Part shown: piece after piece, positions 35,401 to 46,180 of the stretch
Layout of the letters: each line of letters starts with the position of its first letter
Numbering within the stretch: position 1 is the first letter of the stretch
Source of the DNA: Pogostemon cablin
Lineage: Eukaryota > Streptophyta > Magnoliopsida > Lamiales > Lamiaceae
Direction: 5' to 3'
Assembly: GCA_023678885.1 (NCBI GenBank)
Contig: CM043002.1
Span: forward strand, 5,722,022 to 5,786,021
Length of the DNA stretch: 64,000 nucleotides
Program-made: the position numbers and the translations under genes
Notes under the pieces: model-generated
The model's database searches: none
What the model saw: the letters and a program-made list of their open reading frames with translations, nothing else
Told to the model about the DNA's origin: nothing

Positions 35401-36220
35401 GGAAGCTTCAAGTCCTTCACTGTTCTTTTGGCAAAAACCACCACTTCGGAATCAGGATCTACAAGTACAGCACACAATTTAAGCTACCAGATTTGGTAAT
35501 ATTAGCATTTAACAACAGAGATTAGGACTGCTGAATGGCCTGCCTATCATTGGAGAGGTAAATTATAATTTCTCTGTTACCAATACCAAAAGTTTAACCT
35601 AATGACCGCAGAACCAAATGCAATAAGTTGCACAAAGAATATAATAAAGACGGAGGCAACTCAGGAGCTGGATCGCACGCTTGTAGAAATACAGGAACAA
35701 CTTTGTACATCCTCCTCACTGATTGAATTAACCGATATCTTCAGTTCTTTTATTTACATGTCTTGAAGGAGGTCAAAACTCAAAAGTTAATGCAGTTAAT
35801 TAACCAATACTTTCTGTTATAGTAAATTCAGAGTGACTAAAGCACAATGGTGAGTTATCAAAAATTTGAAATCTACCAAGGGATGGAATCAAGAATGCAC
35901 GAGAAATTTAACATAACGGGAAGAAGATAAATTAGTGCATGTCAGGAAAAAAATAAAATAAAAAATAAAATAAACTACCAGAAGGGTTCCAAATGAGAGC
36001 ATCTCTAAGTTTTTGCCCATCAATTTCGATGTCCAGGTGTATAGGGACTAGGTTGTCCACAGTTGGTCTGTACATTAAAAATATTATGTTCAAAAATAAA
36101 AAAATTCAATTAATCTATTATCTGTGTTAAGCAAGAAAGAACGAGAGTGAGAGGCCACTAGAATTACATCTGGAACTTGATGGGGTTTTTGGCTGTGCCC
36201 CACGGAGAGTGAGACTTCAT
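32440..36220 (-). CDS. BSH: SNF5/INI1-type SWI/SNF subunit (BUSHY GROWTH homologue)
   Basis: Core subunit of SWI/SNF chromatin-remodelling complexes, acting in the nucleus. Ten coding exons on the minus strand, all with GT-AG introns: 36220-36168, 36067-35979, 35458-35364, 34821-34750, 34618-34571, 34451-34368, 33234-33196, 33080-32998, 32863-32801 and 32539-32440. They sum to 726 bases, 241 codons plus a stop, close to the 240 residues I recall for Arabidopsis BSH. The first SNF5 repeat contains NLVPIHLDIEIDGQKLRDAL, EVVVFAKRTVKDLKLP and FVTQIAQSIQ. The second contains VVPIKLDLRVNHTLIKDHFL, NNFESDPEEFAK and AIAIREQLYE. The tail has the basic SRISKKGRRG, SKSSVVRKRK and VYEPVVDLL, and ends EEVDALEAREERSNR. 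The ATG at 36218-36220 is chosen because MKS...KNPIKFQ aligns with the family N-terminus. The gene looks intact. Confidence 0.93.
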
Positions 36221-39200
36221 GCTTCCACTTCTACCTAGCCTGCCTTATTTCACCTTGATGGTTAATAAGTTGATAAAAGAACCTTATACTGCAAGTCTGC
36301 AACCCTCAGTTTCAATTTTTGGAATGCTATCACCTGTGCAAAATGCATTAGAGACTGTATTATATTACTAATATGGAAAAGGTAACCCAAACCCCCCCAC
36401 CCCCCGGGAATTGGAACTTCATCATAGACTCATAGTTTCCATGCTTTTGACTTCACTAAAAATTGTAGTGTGGATTTATCTCAAATTGATTCAAACAACC
36501 TATAATTCATATCAATTTTAGAACAACACAAAAACTTATGACATTATGACAGTCAGTGTCATGGATACTACTCTCTAAGACGGGGCTCCTTAAATATAAA
36601 CTTAATTCTTCATAGAAAAATAACTTGAACACATTGTTCTGGCCATATACTAAAGTTCATGAGACGTCTGACGTCTTATGAAACGTTTCATAATTGAGCT
36701 GCTCACTCAGAAAAAGCCTTTGAACAATTTTTTAAACAACTGCTCACACCTTTTCAACCCTTATATAACCCTAAGGACCAAAAGAAACTCAGGTTACATT
36801 CTCGATAATCAATACTGGAGATTGAAAAAAAAGTGGTAAAGATAGACGATTTCAAGGCAATTATCTGACCACAATTCTGAGAATCCAATTTAAGTAAACC
36901 AAAGGTTGTGATTGACAAAGATTTGGAATAAAATGAATTTCAAACACATCTTAATTAGATTTGAATTAGATCATAAACAAATAGATTTGGTACTAAAACA
37001 TCATGAGTAACAAAAGTTCATTATCGATTGCAAATGCATTATCGCAAGCTTTTGAGATTCTGGCACACAGCAAAGGGAATATGCATTTAAACGAACAAAT
37101 TAATAGCAATCCCGACCAAAATATAATTTCAGGTAATTCAAGAAGATGTATAGTATATTAAAATTAAGCAATTATCAGGCCCCCGCCCTTTCTAGGGCAC
37201 CATAAATCATCCTTCAAATGCATAAACTCCAATGTAAACCTCATCAGCCACTCTCCGCAGAGGTTAGCAACTTTCTCAACAAAATTATCCAAAGACAGAA
37301 TTCTCATTTCCTTTATTAACAGCCTATTAGTAAATATATACCGAGTAAAAAGAATTAGAGCCATACGAAAAAATGAGATGGTAGAAAATTATAACCAAAC
37401 AATTCAGAGATGAGAGACAACATGCAATACTCTTAAAAAATAACTTTACCAAAAGAAACTTTTATGTATCACTTGAATTCAATTTCGACATATACACATC
37501 TGTTTTAAATGACTGACTTACAAACATACATTCTATAAATAGGTTGCAACAAGGGACTTCACCAACTGATGGTTTGATCTAGGATTAAACAGAAAACCAC
37601 ATACATTCCAAGTGAACAATAGACATCAAATAGGCGCCAATCATCTTTCATCTATGAAATTTTCAAGACAGTATTTTTCCTCTCATTGTAAACAGTGCTC
37701 CAATTTTCTACTATGAACTTTACAGTTGAATTTGTCCTTTTGATCTCTTCATCAGTGAACTTGTGCTCTGTTATTCCCAATAGTTCAAGTTGCAGGCCCC
37801 TTTACAACAGTTTTCAAGTCTTAAAACTATGGTGCAGTTAAGGCTTAAACTATGGAGCAGTGGCCAGTGAGGGAAGAGCTTAAACTGTGAACAACTATAA
37901 CTATCGAAAGATTAATACAGTTGTTTGCTACTAGGTAAAAGGAGTAACATTTTTAATTCTATTCCATATGAAGAACAAAATATATGGTACCGAACGAAAC
38001 ATGGGAATCTATGAACCTTTCGACTTTGAAAATCTGCATTTGACCAATGCTTGTAATCTCAAACTAAATCCGCATTTGACAATGCCTTCTTAACACATTG
38101 TGTAAGGGTGCGAATTCTGTATGATTTTTAAGAATGCATACACTATAAATGATATCAGAAGAAAAAACACTGGAAGGAATATAAGACAGCACTAAGAAAG
38201 AAACCCAAACACCAGGAATGGATTAAAAACTTGCTAATCAGGCTCTAGATAGTTTCAATTGTTCCATTCGAAGAGGATTATTAGTTTTAGTGTTGACGTA
38301 CTTTACCACCACCACTTTATTTGATGTGGGTTGAAAATTACTTTCGATTGGAATTGTAAAGATTTTTATAAGCCAAAACTTACTGCATAATGTTAAGCGT
38401 TTTTTTTTTTCCAAATTACTCAGATATTTATGCATCTCCAACTTATAAAGATTGATAGTGATCCAAGAAGATGAATTCAACCAGAGGAGGGAGTTGAGTA
38501 TCGTCAGATTTTCTAGGTCACAAGCACAAAAAGAAAAGGCCACAAATTAGAAATTCATAAAATCTGGGAATAATTCAAGTCTTTTTCCCAGGGCAGGTTG
38601 AAGGAAGTGAAGAAAACCAGTTATGCATAGGAAAACAAAGAAATTGGAAAACCAGTTATGCATAGGAAAACGAAAAAAATTGGAAAACCAGTGAGGTCTG
38701 AAAAGAGTTGGAAAACCCTGAAAATGCATAAATCATCCGATTGGAAAAATAAAAGGCAAATTATACATGGAAACTTGAAGAATCTGGCCACCATTTTTCT
38801 TGAGAGAAGTTGAGCTCAAATTCAAGACTAAATACGCAAAACATGAATTAAATAAATAAGAGAAAGAGAGAAACTCAAAACCTGAAACTAAACAAAAGTT
38901 AAAATTACACTAACACAGTAACAATTACAAATACAAAGAGTAAACGCATGAGCCAGAATAGCGTCAGTTGTTTTTCCAAAGAGAAAGTTGTTGGTCGTCC
39001 CACGTAAGCAAAACTAAATTGTGTACAGCCTAGTAAGTACTTACACAATGTGTAAAGCAAGCTACGAAACTAGTAAGGGGGAGCATTAAAGAAGAGAAGA
39101 GAAGAAACCTGAATAATCTCGAAAAGGGAAGCCTAGGTAGATCGCTTGATTCGATGTCCAATAATGACTGTTTGGAGATGACCAGTGTTGGATTGGGGTG

Positions 39201-39330
39201 GATTGCAACGGTAGTTGTCGAGCAACTTCTCCGGATGCGGCGGATGAAGAATTCGGAATTTCTCGGTGGTGGAATGGGGCCAGCGGCGTGCTTAACTTCT
39301 GGTATTCATACGAGATTTTCAAGAACCCTT
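36221..39330 (-). other. Probable 5' UTR exon and 2.9-kb leader intron of BSH
   Basis: A consistent acceptor (AAATAAGGCAG) lies at 36240-36241, 19 bases before the ATG. A donor (ATTATTCAG then GTTTC) lies at 39108-39109, giving a leader intron of about 2.87 kb and a first exon ending around 39330. No coding frame in between is convincing. The intron holds a C-rich run (36391-36407) and a tandem repeat at 38600-38720. The splice pairing is inference and needs transcript support. Confidence 0.45.
38600..38720. repeat. Short tandem repeat in the BSH leader intron
   Basis: Units of about 36 bases built on TTGGAAAACCAGTTATGCAT. Two are nearly identical and a third is diverged. Confidence 0.7.
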
Positions 39331-39488
39331 ACCGTCGTGAATTGGAGGGGCAAACAAGGAATTTTACTCTTTAACCTATCCCCAAAACGTAAACCTTGAA
39401 GTAAACAGCATGAAGCAAGGATCTATTGAGGGTTATCAACCATTCTTATCCCTACGTCTGATAACATCGATGTAAAAAAACAAAGGCG

Positions 39489-39493
39489 GGATG
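39489..39493. repeat. Target-site duplication, left of the solo LTR
   Basis: GGATG, identical to 41781-41785. The match extends two more bases to CGGGATG on both sides. Confidence 0.75.
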
Positions 39494-41780
39494 TGTCACG
39501 CCCAAATTTTATAAAGAGAAGTTTGCATACAGTTTTTAATAAAAAATTTATTTAGGACATGACCAAAACATTTTAAATAGATAAATAAGTAATATTTTAA
39601 GAAAAGGTAAAGATAAATAGGGAGCAGGTCCTACAAGTTTCTGCGAATATTATAGAAATCTTTTAAATTGAGTTATCAGAAGAATTTCAAGATTTATAAA
39701 ACTTGCAAACTCACCTATCAAACAAAATCTGAAAGTAGTTCGAACGAACTAGCACCCACTAACCAACTTTGTTGCCCCCAAAACTTTGCAAAACAAAATA
39801 TACAGGACTTGTCCAACTTACAAAAAATATATAGGATGAAACATGCAGGGCACTCACTACTTAAAATAGGAATAAATAAATAATATAATGAAATGGGGAA
39901 GGAAAGCTACCCCGATGGCCTACTGACCCAGCCACTTCCATTGTACTCTTCCATTATTAGGCATTGAAAATCTTAATACATTTTGGATTATAAAAATTCA
40001 ATTCATTCCTGCATGCAATACTACCAATCACCAACGTCTAACTAATTTAACGTCAAGTGGCATATTAAGGAAAGCAAATCAAGCTTGAACACCCATGAGC
40101 ATAACTCGAAACCACCGACTCTACCCCCACTATAATACGTAAACTGTTATTCAATACCAATCAATGAAATAAATTAAATTAACATGTATACTTATACTAT
40201 TAAGTGTCAGCCTGTCCCCAACTGAACCACAACCTTAAGCAAGCAGGTAGCCAACATACAGGACATGGAGACTTTGCAAACTAAAATAAAACAGTTGACC
40301 TTTATTTCAAAATTTTCTCCACTCGTACTACTACCTATTCGAACTATTTATCTACTGCCACTCTTGACTAATTAAATGTTCTTCCAACATGCATAACTTA
40401 GGTGGTACATCAAGGTATAAGTCACACGCTACAAATCACTAACAATATTCATACAGCTACACCTCTGTAAACAATTACTATAAATCGACATGCTTGTTCA
40501 TCACAAACCAAATAAAGCAATCGACTTCATGCAAACACACTTTCGATTTCAAAAGTCAAATTCCATCACGCAATTCGAACCCAGAATTTAAAATTTAACC
40601 AACAATGTCAATGAAACAAAACTCAAACACTCTGCCGAGGACAGAGGCTCAGTCATGCAAGTCAATCATAGTTCAAGTTCAAGAAAATTATCGAATTTAA
40701 AACATGTTTGCAGCATATGAACTGTAGTTTTGTCAAAACGTTTATTCAGTCTCCTCGCCTACGCGCCCCCACTCGTACGCTTTCGCCTCGCTTAACCTGA
40801 GATAAAATTAATTATCGGGGTGAGCAACCACACGCTCAGTGAAGACCTAAATATGTTTACATGCGTCAAATAATCCATATGCGAGAATTTAATTCACTTA
40901 CAATACACTTTTATCATGTCAAAATAAGGCACCTTTCGGCCCTTATCCGTGTAACTTTACGATATCGCGATTCGTTGGTAAGGCACTCCTTCACAGCCCT
41001 TACCCATGCTATAGTATGGCACCGTTACAGCCCATACCCATGCTATAGTATGACACTTGTTCAGCCCATACCCATGCCATATAATTTCATAACATTCAAG
41101 TATGTTCATCAACTCATAAGTGACGAAAATTTCAAGTTTAATTCAATTACCACATACGAAATCATCTAAACACATATAAGAATGAAAGAATCCCCACCTT
41201 TTACCGTGGGAAGTCTAGGTTTCAATTATCAAACGTCTCGATCGGTGCTTCCTTCCAAACCTATAATTAAAGGACCGATCATTACCCCCACATAACCATA
41301 CAACTATACGTTACTACACAAGGTATAATACGATATTGAAATCCAACTAGAATGAGGGGTGGAAAAATTTGCGATGGCAGAGGAGAAGAGAAGAGAAAGG
41401 GAGAAAAAAAAGAAAAGGAAAGAAGAAGAAAAGAGAAAGAACGAATGAGGAACTTCACCTTTCTCTCTTCGTCTGCGGCTGTGAAGTGGCGTCAATGTGT
41501 GTAGAGAATAAGGAAAGAATGGAATTATATTCACACGGCTGATAATAATATGCATCTCTTCATAGGATTTAACCACTATGATATAGGGTGTTGATAAGTG
41601 GAAGATATTATTCCTTAATGGATAAGGAGATCACATATATTTATTTTTTGGGGAGTAAGAAACTTATCTATTTTAATTTTGAGCTCACGGTTGATCAATG
41701 AATGGGCTGAGTTTGGATATGGGCTTCAAAGATTTGGGCCATGACAGAAAAATTGCAGGTGAAACTTACGGGGTATTACG
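39494..41780 (+). mobile_element. Solo LTR of a Tekay-like retrotransposon
   Basis: Starts TGTCACGCCCAAATT and ends GGGGTATTACG. The end matches the GGATATTATA end of the LTR at 24698-27620, with the expected final CA mutated. Perfect 5-bp flanking duplication GGATG. No coding region inside. A tandem array of about 39-bp units (AGCCCATACCCATGCTATAG) lies at 40975-41090. It ends about 120 bp before the ATG of the PPR-DYW gene. Confidence 0.78.
40975..41090. repeat. 39-bp tandem repeat in the solo LTR
   Basis: Three units of the type CAGCCCATACCCATGCTAT, spaced about 39 bases, with a more diverged one upstream near 40925. Confidence 0.7.
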
Positions 41781-41903
41781 GGATGTATTTTGGATTTCTA
41801 CGTAACTTCAAACTCCACACTCCACAGAAGTGAACAAGATTTATGGCGCCAGAGTGAAACTACTTCCCCCCTCTCTCTCTCTCCCCATCCCTCCACACAC
41901 GCC

Positions 41904-44285
41904 ATGAATGCGGGAAAGATGTATGCATCTTCAGTTATTAAATCATCCTTTAACCAGAAATCCACTTCGATCACTTATTCGGAGTTGGACACTCTTTTCT
42001 TTCAATGTAAGAATCTCAAGCTCTTCAATCAGATTTTATGCCAAATGATCTGCACTGGGCTAATCAACGAGACTTATGCTGCTGGCAAAATTCTCAAGTT
42101 CTATACTGACTCTCCCTTCATCCAGGTAGATTATTCTCACAAAATCTTCACACACATTGACAACTCAAACGGGTTCATTTGGAATACAATGTTGAAAGCT
42201 TTTGTGCAAGGTAACAGAGCCAAAGATTCAATCTTGCTCTACAAAACAATGTTAAAGAATAGCTTCCTATGCATAGATAATTATACCCACCCCATCTTGA
42301 TCCGAGCCTGCTCTCTCGGTCTTTCTAATTTCGAGGGAAAAGAGATTCATGATCATGTGTTGAAAATGGGTTTTGATGGCGATGTTTACGTGGTGAACAA
42401 TTTGATCAATATGTATAAAGTGTGTGGGCATGTTGGTGATGCTAGGAAGGTGTTCGACGAAAGTCCTGTTCTAGATTTGGTTTCTTGGAATTCCATGTTG
42501 GCTGGATATGTTTTAGAAGGAAGTGTTGAGGAGGCAGAGTTGTTCTATGCTCAAATGCCTAAACGAAACATCATTGCTTCGAACTCTATGATTGTACTGT
42601 TGGGTAGGAGTGGTAGGTTGAGGGAGGCACATCAGTTATTTAACGAGATGGAGGAGAAGGATGTGGTATCTTGGACTGCATTGATATCTTGTTATGAGCA
42701 GAATTTGATGTATGAAGCGGCTTTATATCTGTTTCTGAGTATGTGTAGGAATGGAATTAGAATAGATGAGGTGGTCAGTGTCTCTGTGCTCTCTGCTTGT
42801 TCCAATTTATTGAGTTTCAGAATTGGGAATTTAGTTCATGGTTTGGTTGTCAAAATTGGTTTAGAATCTTATGTTAATCTGCAGAATGCTTTGATTCACA
42901 TGTACTCTAGATGGGGGGATCTATCGTCTGCGCAGAAATTGTTTAATACAGGTTGTTTCTTGGACTTAATATCATGGAATTCTATGATATCTGCATGCAT
43001 GAGACGTGGATTAGTTGAGAAGGCAAAAGAATTGTTTAATAAAATGCCAGAGAAGGATGTGGTGTCTTGGAGTTCAATGATTTCAGGTTATGCTCAGCTC
43101 GATAAGTTCTCCGAGACATTAGCATTGTTTCAAGAGATGCAGCATCAAGGTCTTAAGGCTGATGAGACCATTTTAGTGAGTGTTCTTTCAGCTTGTGCTC
43201 AACTTAGTGCCCTTGACCAAGGCAAGTGGCTGGATGCTTACATACGGAAGAATGGTTTTAGGGTGAATACGATTCTTGGTACAACTCTTATTAACATGTA
43301 CATGAAATGTGGAAGTGTGGATAGTGCAATGGAGGTATTCTATGGATTGGACGAAAAGGGGGTGTCGTCGTGGAATGCTTTAATTCTTGGTTTGGCCATG
43401 AATGGGCAAGTTGAAAAGTCTCTTGACATGTTTGAGGAGATGAAGAAATGTGGAGAAGTGGCGAATGAAATAACTTTCATTGCAATTCTTAGTGCTTGCC
43501 GGCATAAGGGCCTTGTAGAAAAGGGGCGTCAGTATTTCGATTCCATGGTCAAGGAGTACAACATCGAGCCCAACATACAACATTATGGATGCATGGTTGA
43601 TCTTCTTGGGCGTTCAGGTCTGCTAAAGGAAGCAGAGGATCTAATCAACACGATGCCTATGGCACCCGATGTTGCCACTTGGGGTGCTCTTCTTGGAGCA
43701 TGCAAGAAGCATGGTAACAAGGAAATTGGGGAGAGAATAGGGAGGAAGCTCATTGAATTCCAGCCAGAGCACGATGGGTTTCATGTATTATTGTCGAACA
43801 TATATGCATCCAAAGGTAGTTGGGAAAATGTTATGGAGATTAGGGGTATCATGATGAAGCAGGGTGTGGCTAAAACTCCTGGATGCAGTATAATCGAAGC
43901 CAATGGTGTCGTGCATCAATTCCTAGCTGGAGACACATCACATCCTCAGATGAAGGAAATAGATGGTATGTTGGAAGAAATGGTTGGGAGATTGAAGAAG
44001 CTAGGTTATGCACCAAGCACGAGTGAGGTTTTACTAGACATCGATGAAGAGGAGAAAGAAACAAATCTATTCAGACATAGTGAGAAGCTTGCCATTGCCT
44101 TTGGCCTGTTTGCAACTACTGCACCCACACCAATTAGAATAATTAAAAATCTAAGGATTTGTAGTGATTGTCATGAGGCAGGGAAACTGGTGTCCAAAGC
44201 TTTTGATCGCGAGATTGTGATTAGGGATCGTCACAGGTTTCACCATTTTAAGCATGGTTCTTGTTCTTGCAAGGATTATTGGTAG
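41904..44285 (+). CDS. PPR protein, PLS class with E, E+ and DYW domains
   Basis: Intact intronless reading frame, 793 residues from the ATG at 41904 (MNAGKMYASS); a second in-frame ATG is at 41919. The same frame is open back to 41790 but has no ATG there. About a dozen PPR motifs of P, L and S type are visible (for example NLINMYKVCGHVGDARKVF, SWNSMISACMRRGLVEKAKE, SWSSMISGYAQLDKFSETL). They are followed by E/E+ motifs (HYGCMVDLLGRSGLLKEAED, ATWGALLGACKKHGN) and a full C-terminal DYW domain. The cytidine-deaminase-like residues are present: H725-S-E727 (HSEKLAIAFG) and C753-x2-C756 (CSDC), ending CSCKDYW. Such proteins bind organelle RNA and carry out C-to-U editing. The specific target cannot be read from sequence. 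The solo LTR at 39494-41780 lies just upstream. Confidence 0.92.
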   Translation: MNAGKMYASSVIKSSFNQKSTSITYSELDTLFFQCKNLKLFNQILCQMICTGLINETYAAGKILKFYTDSPFIQVDYSHKIFTHIDNSNGFIWNTMLKAFVQGNRAKDSILLYKTMLKNSFLCIDNYTHPILIRACSLGLSNFEGKEIHDHVLKMGFDGDVYVVNNLINMYKVCGHVGDARKVFDESPVLDLVSWNSMLAGYVLEGSVEEAELFYAQMPKRNIIASNSMIVLLGRSGRLREAHQLFNEMEEKDVVSWTALISCYEQNLMYEAALYLFLSMCRNGIRIDEVVSVSVLSACSNLLSFRIGNLVHGLVVKIGLESYVNLQNALIHMYSRWGDLSSAQKLFNTGCFLDLISWNSMISACMRRGLVEKAKELFNKMPEKDVVSWSSMISGYAQLDKFSETLALFQEMQHQGLKADETILVSVLSACAQLSALDQGKWLDAYIRKNGFRVNTILGTTLINMYMKCGSVDSAMEVFYGLDEKGVSSWNALILGLAMNGQVEKSLDMFEEMKKCGEVANEITFIAILSACRHKGLVEKGRQYFDSMVKEYNIEPNIQHYGCMVDLLGRSGLLKEAEDLINTMPMAPDVATWGALLGACKKHGNKEIGERIGRKLIEFQPEHDGFHVLLSNIYASKGSWENVMEIRGIMMKQGVAKTPGCSIIEANGVVHQFLAGDTSHPQMKEIDGMLEEMVGRLKKLGYAPSTSEVLLDIDEEEKETNLFRHSEKLAIAFGLFATTAPTPIRIIKNLRICSDCHEAGKLVSKAFDREIVIRDRHRFHHFKHGSCSCKDYW

Positions 44286-44339
44286 CAAAGTACCCAATGG
44301 TGATGCCAAAACGAAGCGAAAAAAACCGCACTAACTTAT

Positions 44340-44776
44340 CCATGTGATGTGCATCAGGAAGACCAGCTAGTGTCTCTTCTGTGAAATTGAAAAAGCAATC
44401 AAGATTTTCTGAGGTGATCATTGTCTCAACCTTTCTTAAATATAGAAACTAGTAATCGAGTTTTTTGTTCCATTATGTTAACGAATTACATGTATAATCA
44501 ATTATAAAGTCAATAAGATACAAAAAGAATTTTTCTGCAGCGTGAATCTTGAATGTCATGGTTATGTTTAGTTGTTTAATTAATATACATTTAATTCCCC
44601 TAATCTTTATTTCTGTTCAGCTGAAGTTGCTGAAGAATAGTTCCAGTGAAAGGGAGATTGCTGAAGTTGCAGCAGTTTGCTGGTGATTTTTTAATCATTA
44701 ATTAATTTGCATGCATGTATATATCACTAATTGATAGTATTAATGTTGCAGGTTATCCAAAAATGATGAAATTTGA
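44340..44776 (+). pseudogene. Possible fragment of an unidentified gene with three exons
   Basis: Three pieces join in one frame through good splice sites: one ending at 44413 (ASVSSVKLKKQSRFSE, then GTGATC), 44621-44682 (acceptor TTCTGTTCAG; LKLLKNSSSEREIAEVAAVC), and 44752-44776 (acceptor ATGTTGCAG; LSKNDEI then TGA). I do not recognise the protein. It could be a gene remnant, or an alternatively spliced 3' UTR of the upstream PPR gene. Low certainty. Confidence 0.3.
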
Positions 44777-45061
44777 CGTGTTCAAGTTGGTGATTAAAGA
44801 TATATATCTGGTGAACAAGTTCGCTGCGCCAAGAAATGTGACTGGTGAAGATTATCTGAAGATAGCAGATTCATTTAAAAAAAAAAAATGATAGATGATT
44901 AGCTTCTAAGTTACATTAATTAAGATAAAACGTGACAGCAAGATGCTCTGTAGAAACTTCCTAAAAGTTAAAAATGATTTATGTTTGTTTACTTTAATTG
45001 CCTAATATAAGAGAGACCTTTTTTTTTCCAATTTCAGGAAAAATATAAGTAACATTAAAAA

Positions 45062-45296
45062 GGGTTAATTGAAAAAATAAAAAAATATGAACTTTACTCC
45101 TATTGTAAATTAATTCTCACTTTTGAGAAATTGAAAAAAAAATTGTCATATTTAAGTATTGTTGTAAAACACACTCAAGTTGTGACTAAAAGTAAGATTT
45201 TTTTTGGTTGCGTTAAGTGATTTTTTTTTTGTAATTTTTCAAAAGTGAGAATTAATTTACAATAAAAGTAAAGATCGTGATTTTTTTCAATTAAGC
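45062..45296. mobile_element. Foldback MITE, TTAATTGCAAAAAA family, copy 2
   Basis: GGGTTAATTG...CAATTAAGC ends, with arms containing TTACTCCTATTGTAAATTAAT and its inverse ATTAATTTACAATAAAAGTAA. Same internal order as 24068-24316. Confidence 0.72.
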
Positions 45297-45316
45297 TATT
45301 AAAAATCATGAATGAA

Positions 45317-45996
45317 CTAGGGTTAGTGTTTAGATTGATGAATTTAAGGAGGGATTTACAAATCCCTCCCTCATGTTTGGACGCCACTTGAAATTAATGG
45401 ATTTATAAATTCAAGATTTTAAATCAACGGATTTCAAATCATGAATTTTAATTTAAATTTCTTTAGTTGTTTTTTAATGGATTTCAAATCCTTACTCAAA
45501 CCGTGTCATTTGAAATCCTTCCATTCCGTTGTTGTATAATTGATTATATTAAGTATAAAATAATATATAAAATTAATAAGTTAATTAAAAAATGGAGTAT
45601 ATTTATATATATATTTTTTAAAATTTTGAACTCTATTTACTAATTTTTTGGGTGTGGGGTGGGTGGGGTGGGGTGGGGTAGGCTGGTAGAGTTCAAAATT
45701 TAAAAATATATATATATAAATATACTCTATTTTTTAATTAATTTATTAATTTATTTTTATATTTAATATAATCAATTAAACAACAACGGAACGGAAGAAT
45801 TTCAAATGACACGGTTTGAGTAAGGATTTGAAATCCATTAAAAAACAACTAAAGAAATTTAAAATCAAATCCATGATTTGAAATCTGTTAATTTAAAATA
45901 TTGGATTTATAAATCTATTGATTTCAAGTGGCGTCTAAACATGAGGGAGGAATTTGTAAATCCCTCTTCAAATCCATCAATCCAAACATAGCCTAG
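45317..45996. mobile_element. Large foldback element with a G-rich loop
   Basis: Two arms of about 310 bases, closely matching in inverted orientation: CTAGGGTTAGTGTTTAGATT on the left against AATCCAAACATAGCCTAG on the right, and GGAGGGATTTACAAATCCCT is likewise mirrored. The loop (45640-45690) carries the G-rich tract 45650-45686. No transposase. The family could not be named. Confidence 0.8.
45650..45686 (+). other. G-rich tract with quadruplex potential in a hairpin loop
   Basis: Five G runs separated by single T residues (GGGGTGGGTGGGGTGGGG, then more), in the single-stranded loop of the foldback. It satisfies the usual four-run rule with short loops. Confidence 0.7.
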
Positions 45997-46180
45997 GTGT
46001 ATTTCATTGTTGCTTCCATTGTAGAAAATTGTGCAGGACAAGCCAAAATAAAGCCTATCATTGTTAAAATCCTGTCTAAGCTCTACATACACTGTATTCC
46101 TCAAATGAATGGGTTTTATGTTTCTGATCATCAATTGAGTAAAAATAAATGAAAGAATGGATTTCCTCAGATATTTTAAG

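Noticed and set aside
36391..36407. C-rich run as an i-motif or regulatory site in BSH
   Set aside because: Short homopolymer run in an intron with no supporting context.
41790..41903. N-terminal extension of the PPR-DYW frame
   Set aside because: The frame is open but has no ATG (it begins at a TTG). The first ATG in frame is 41904.
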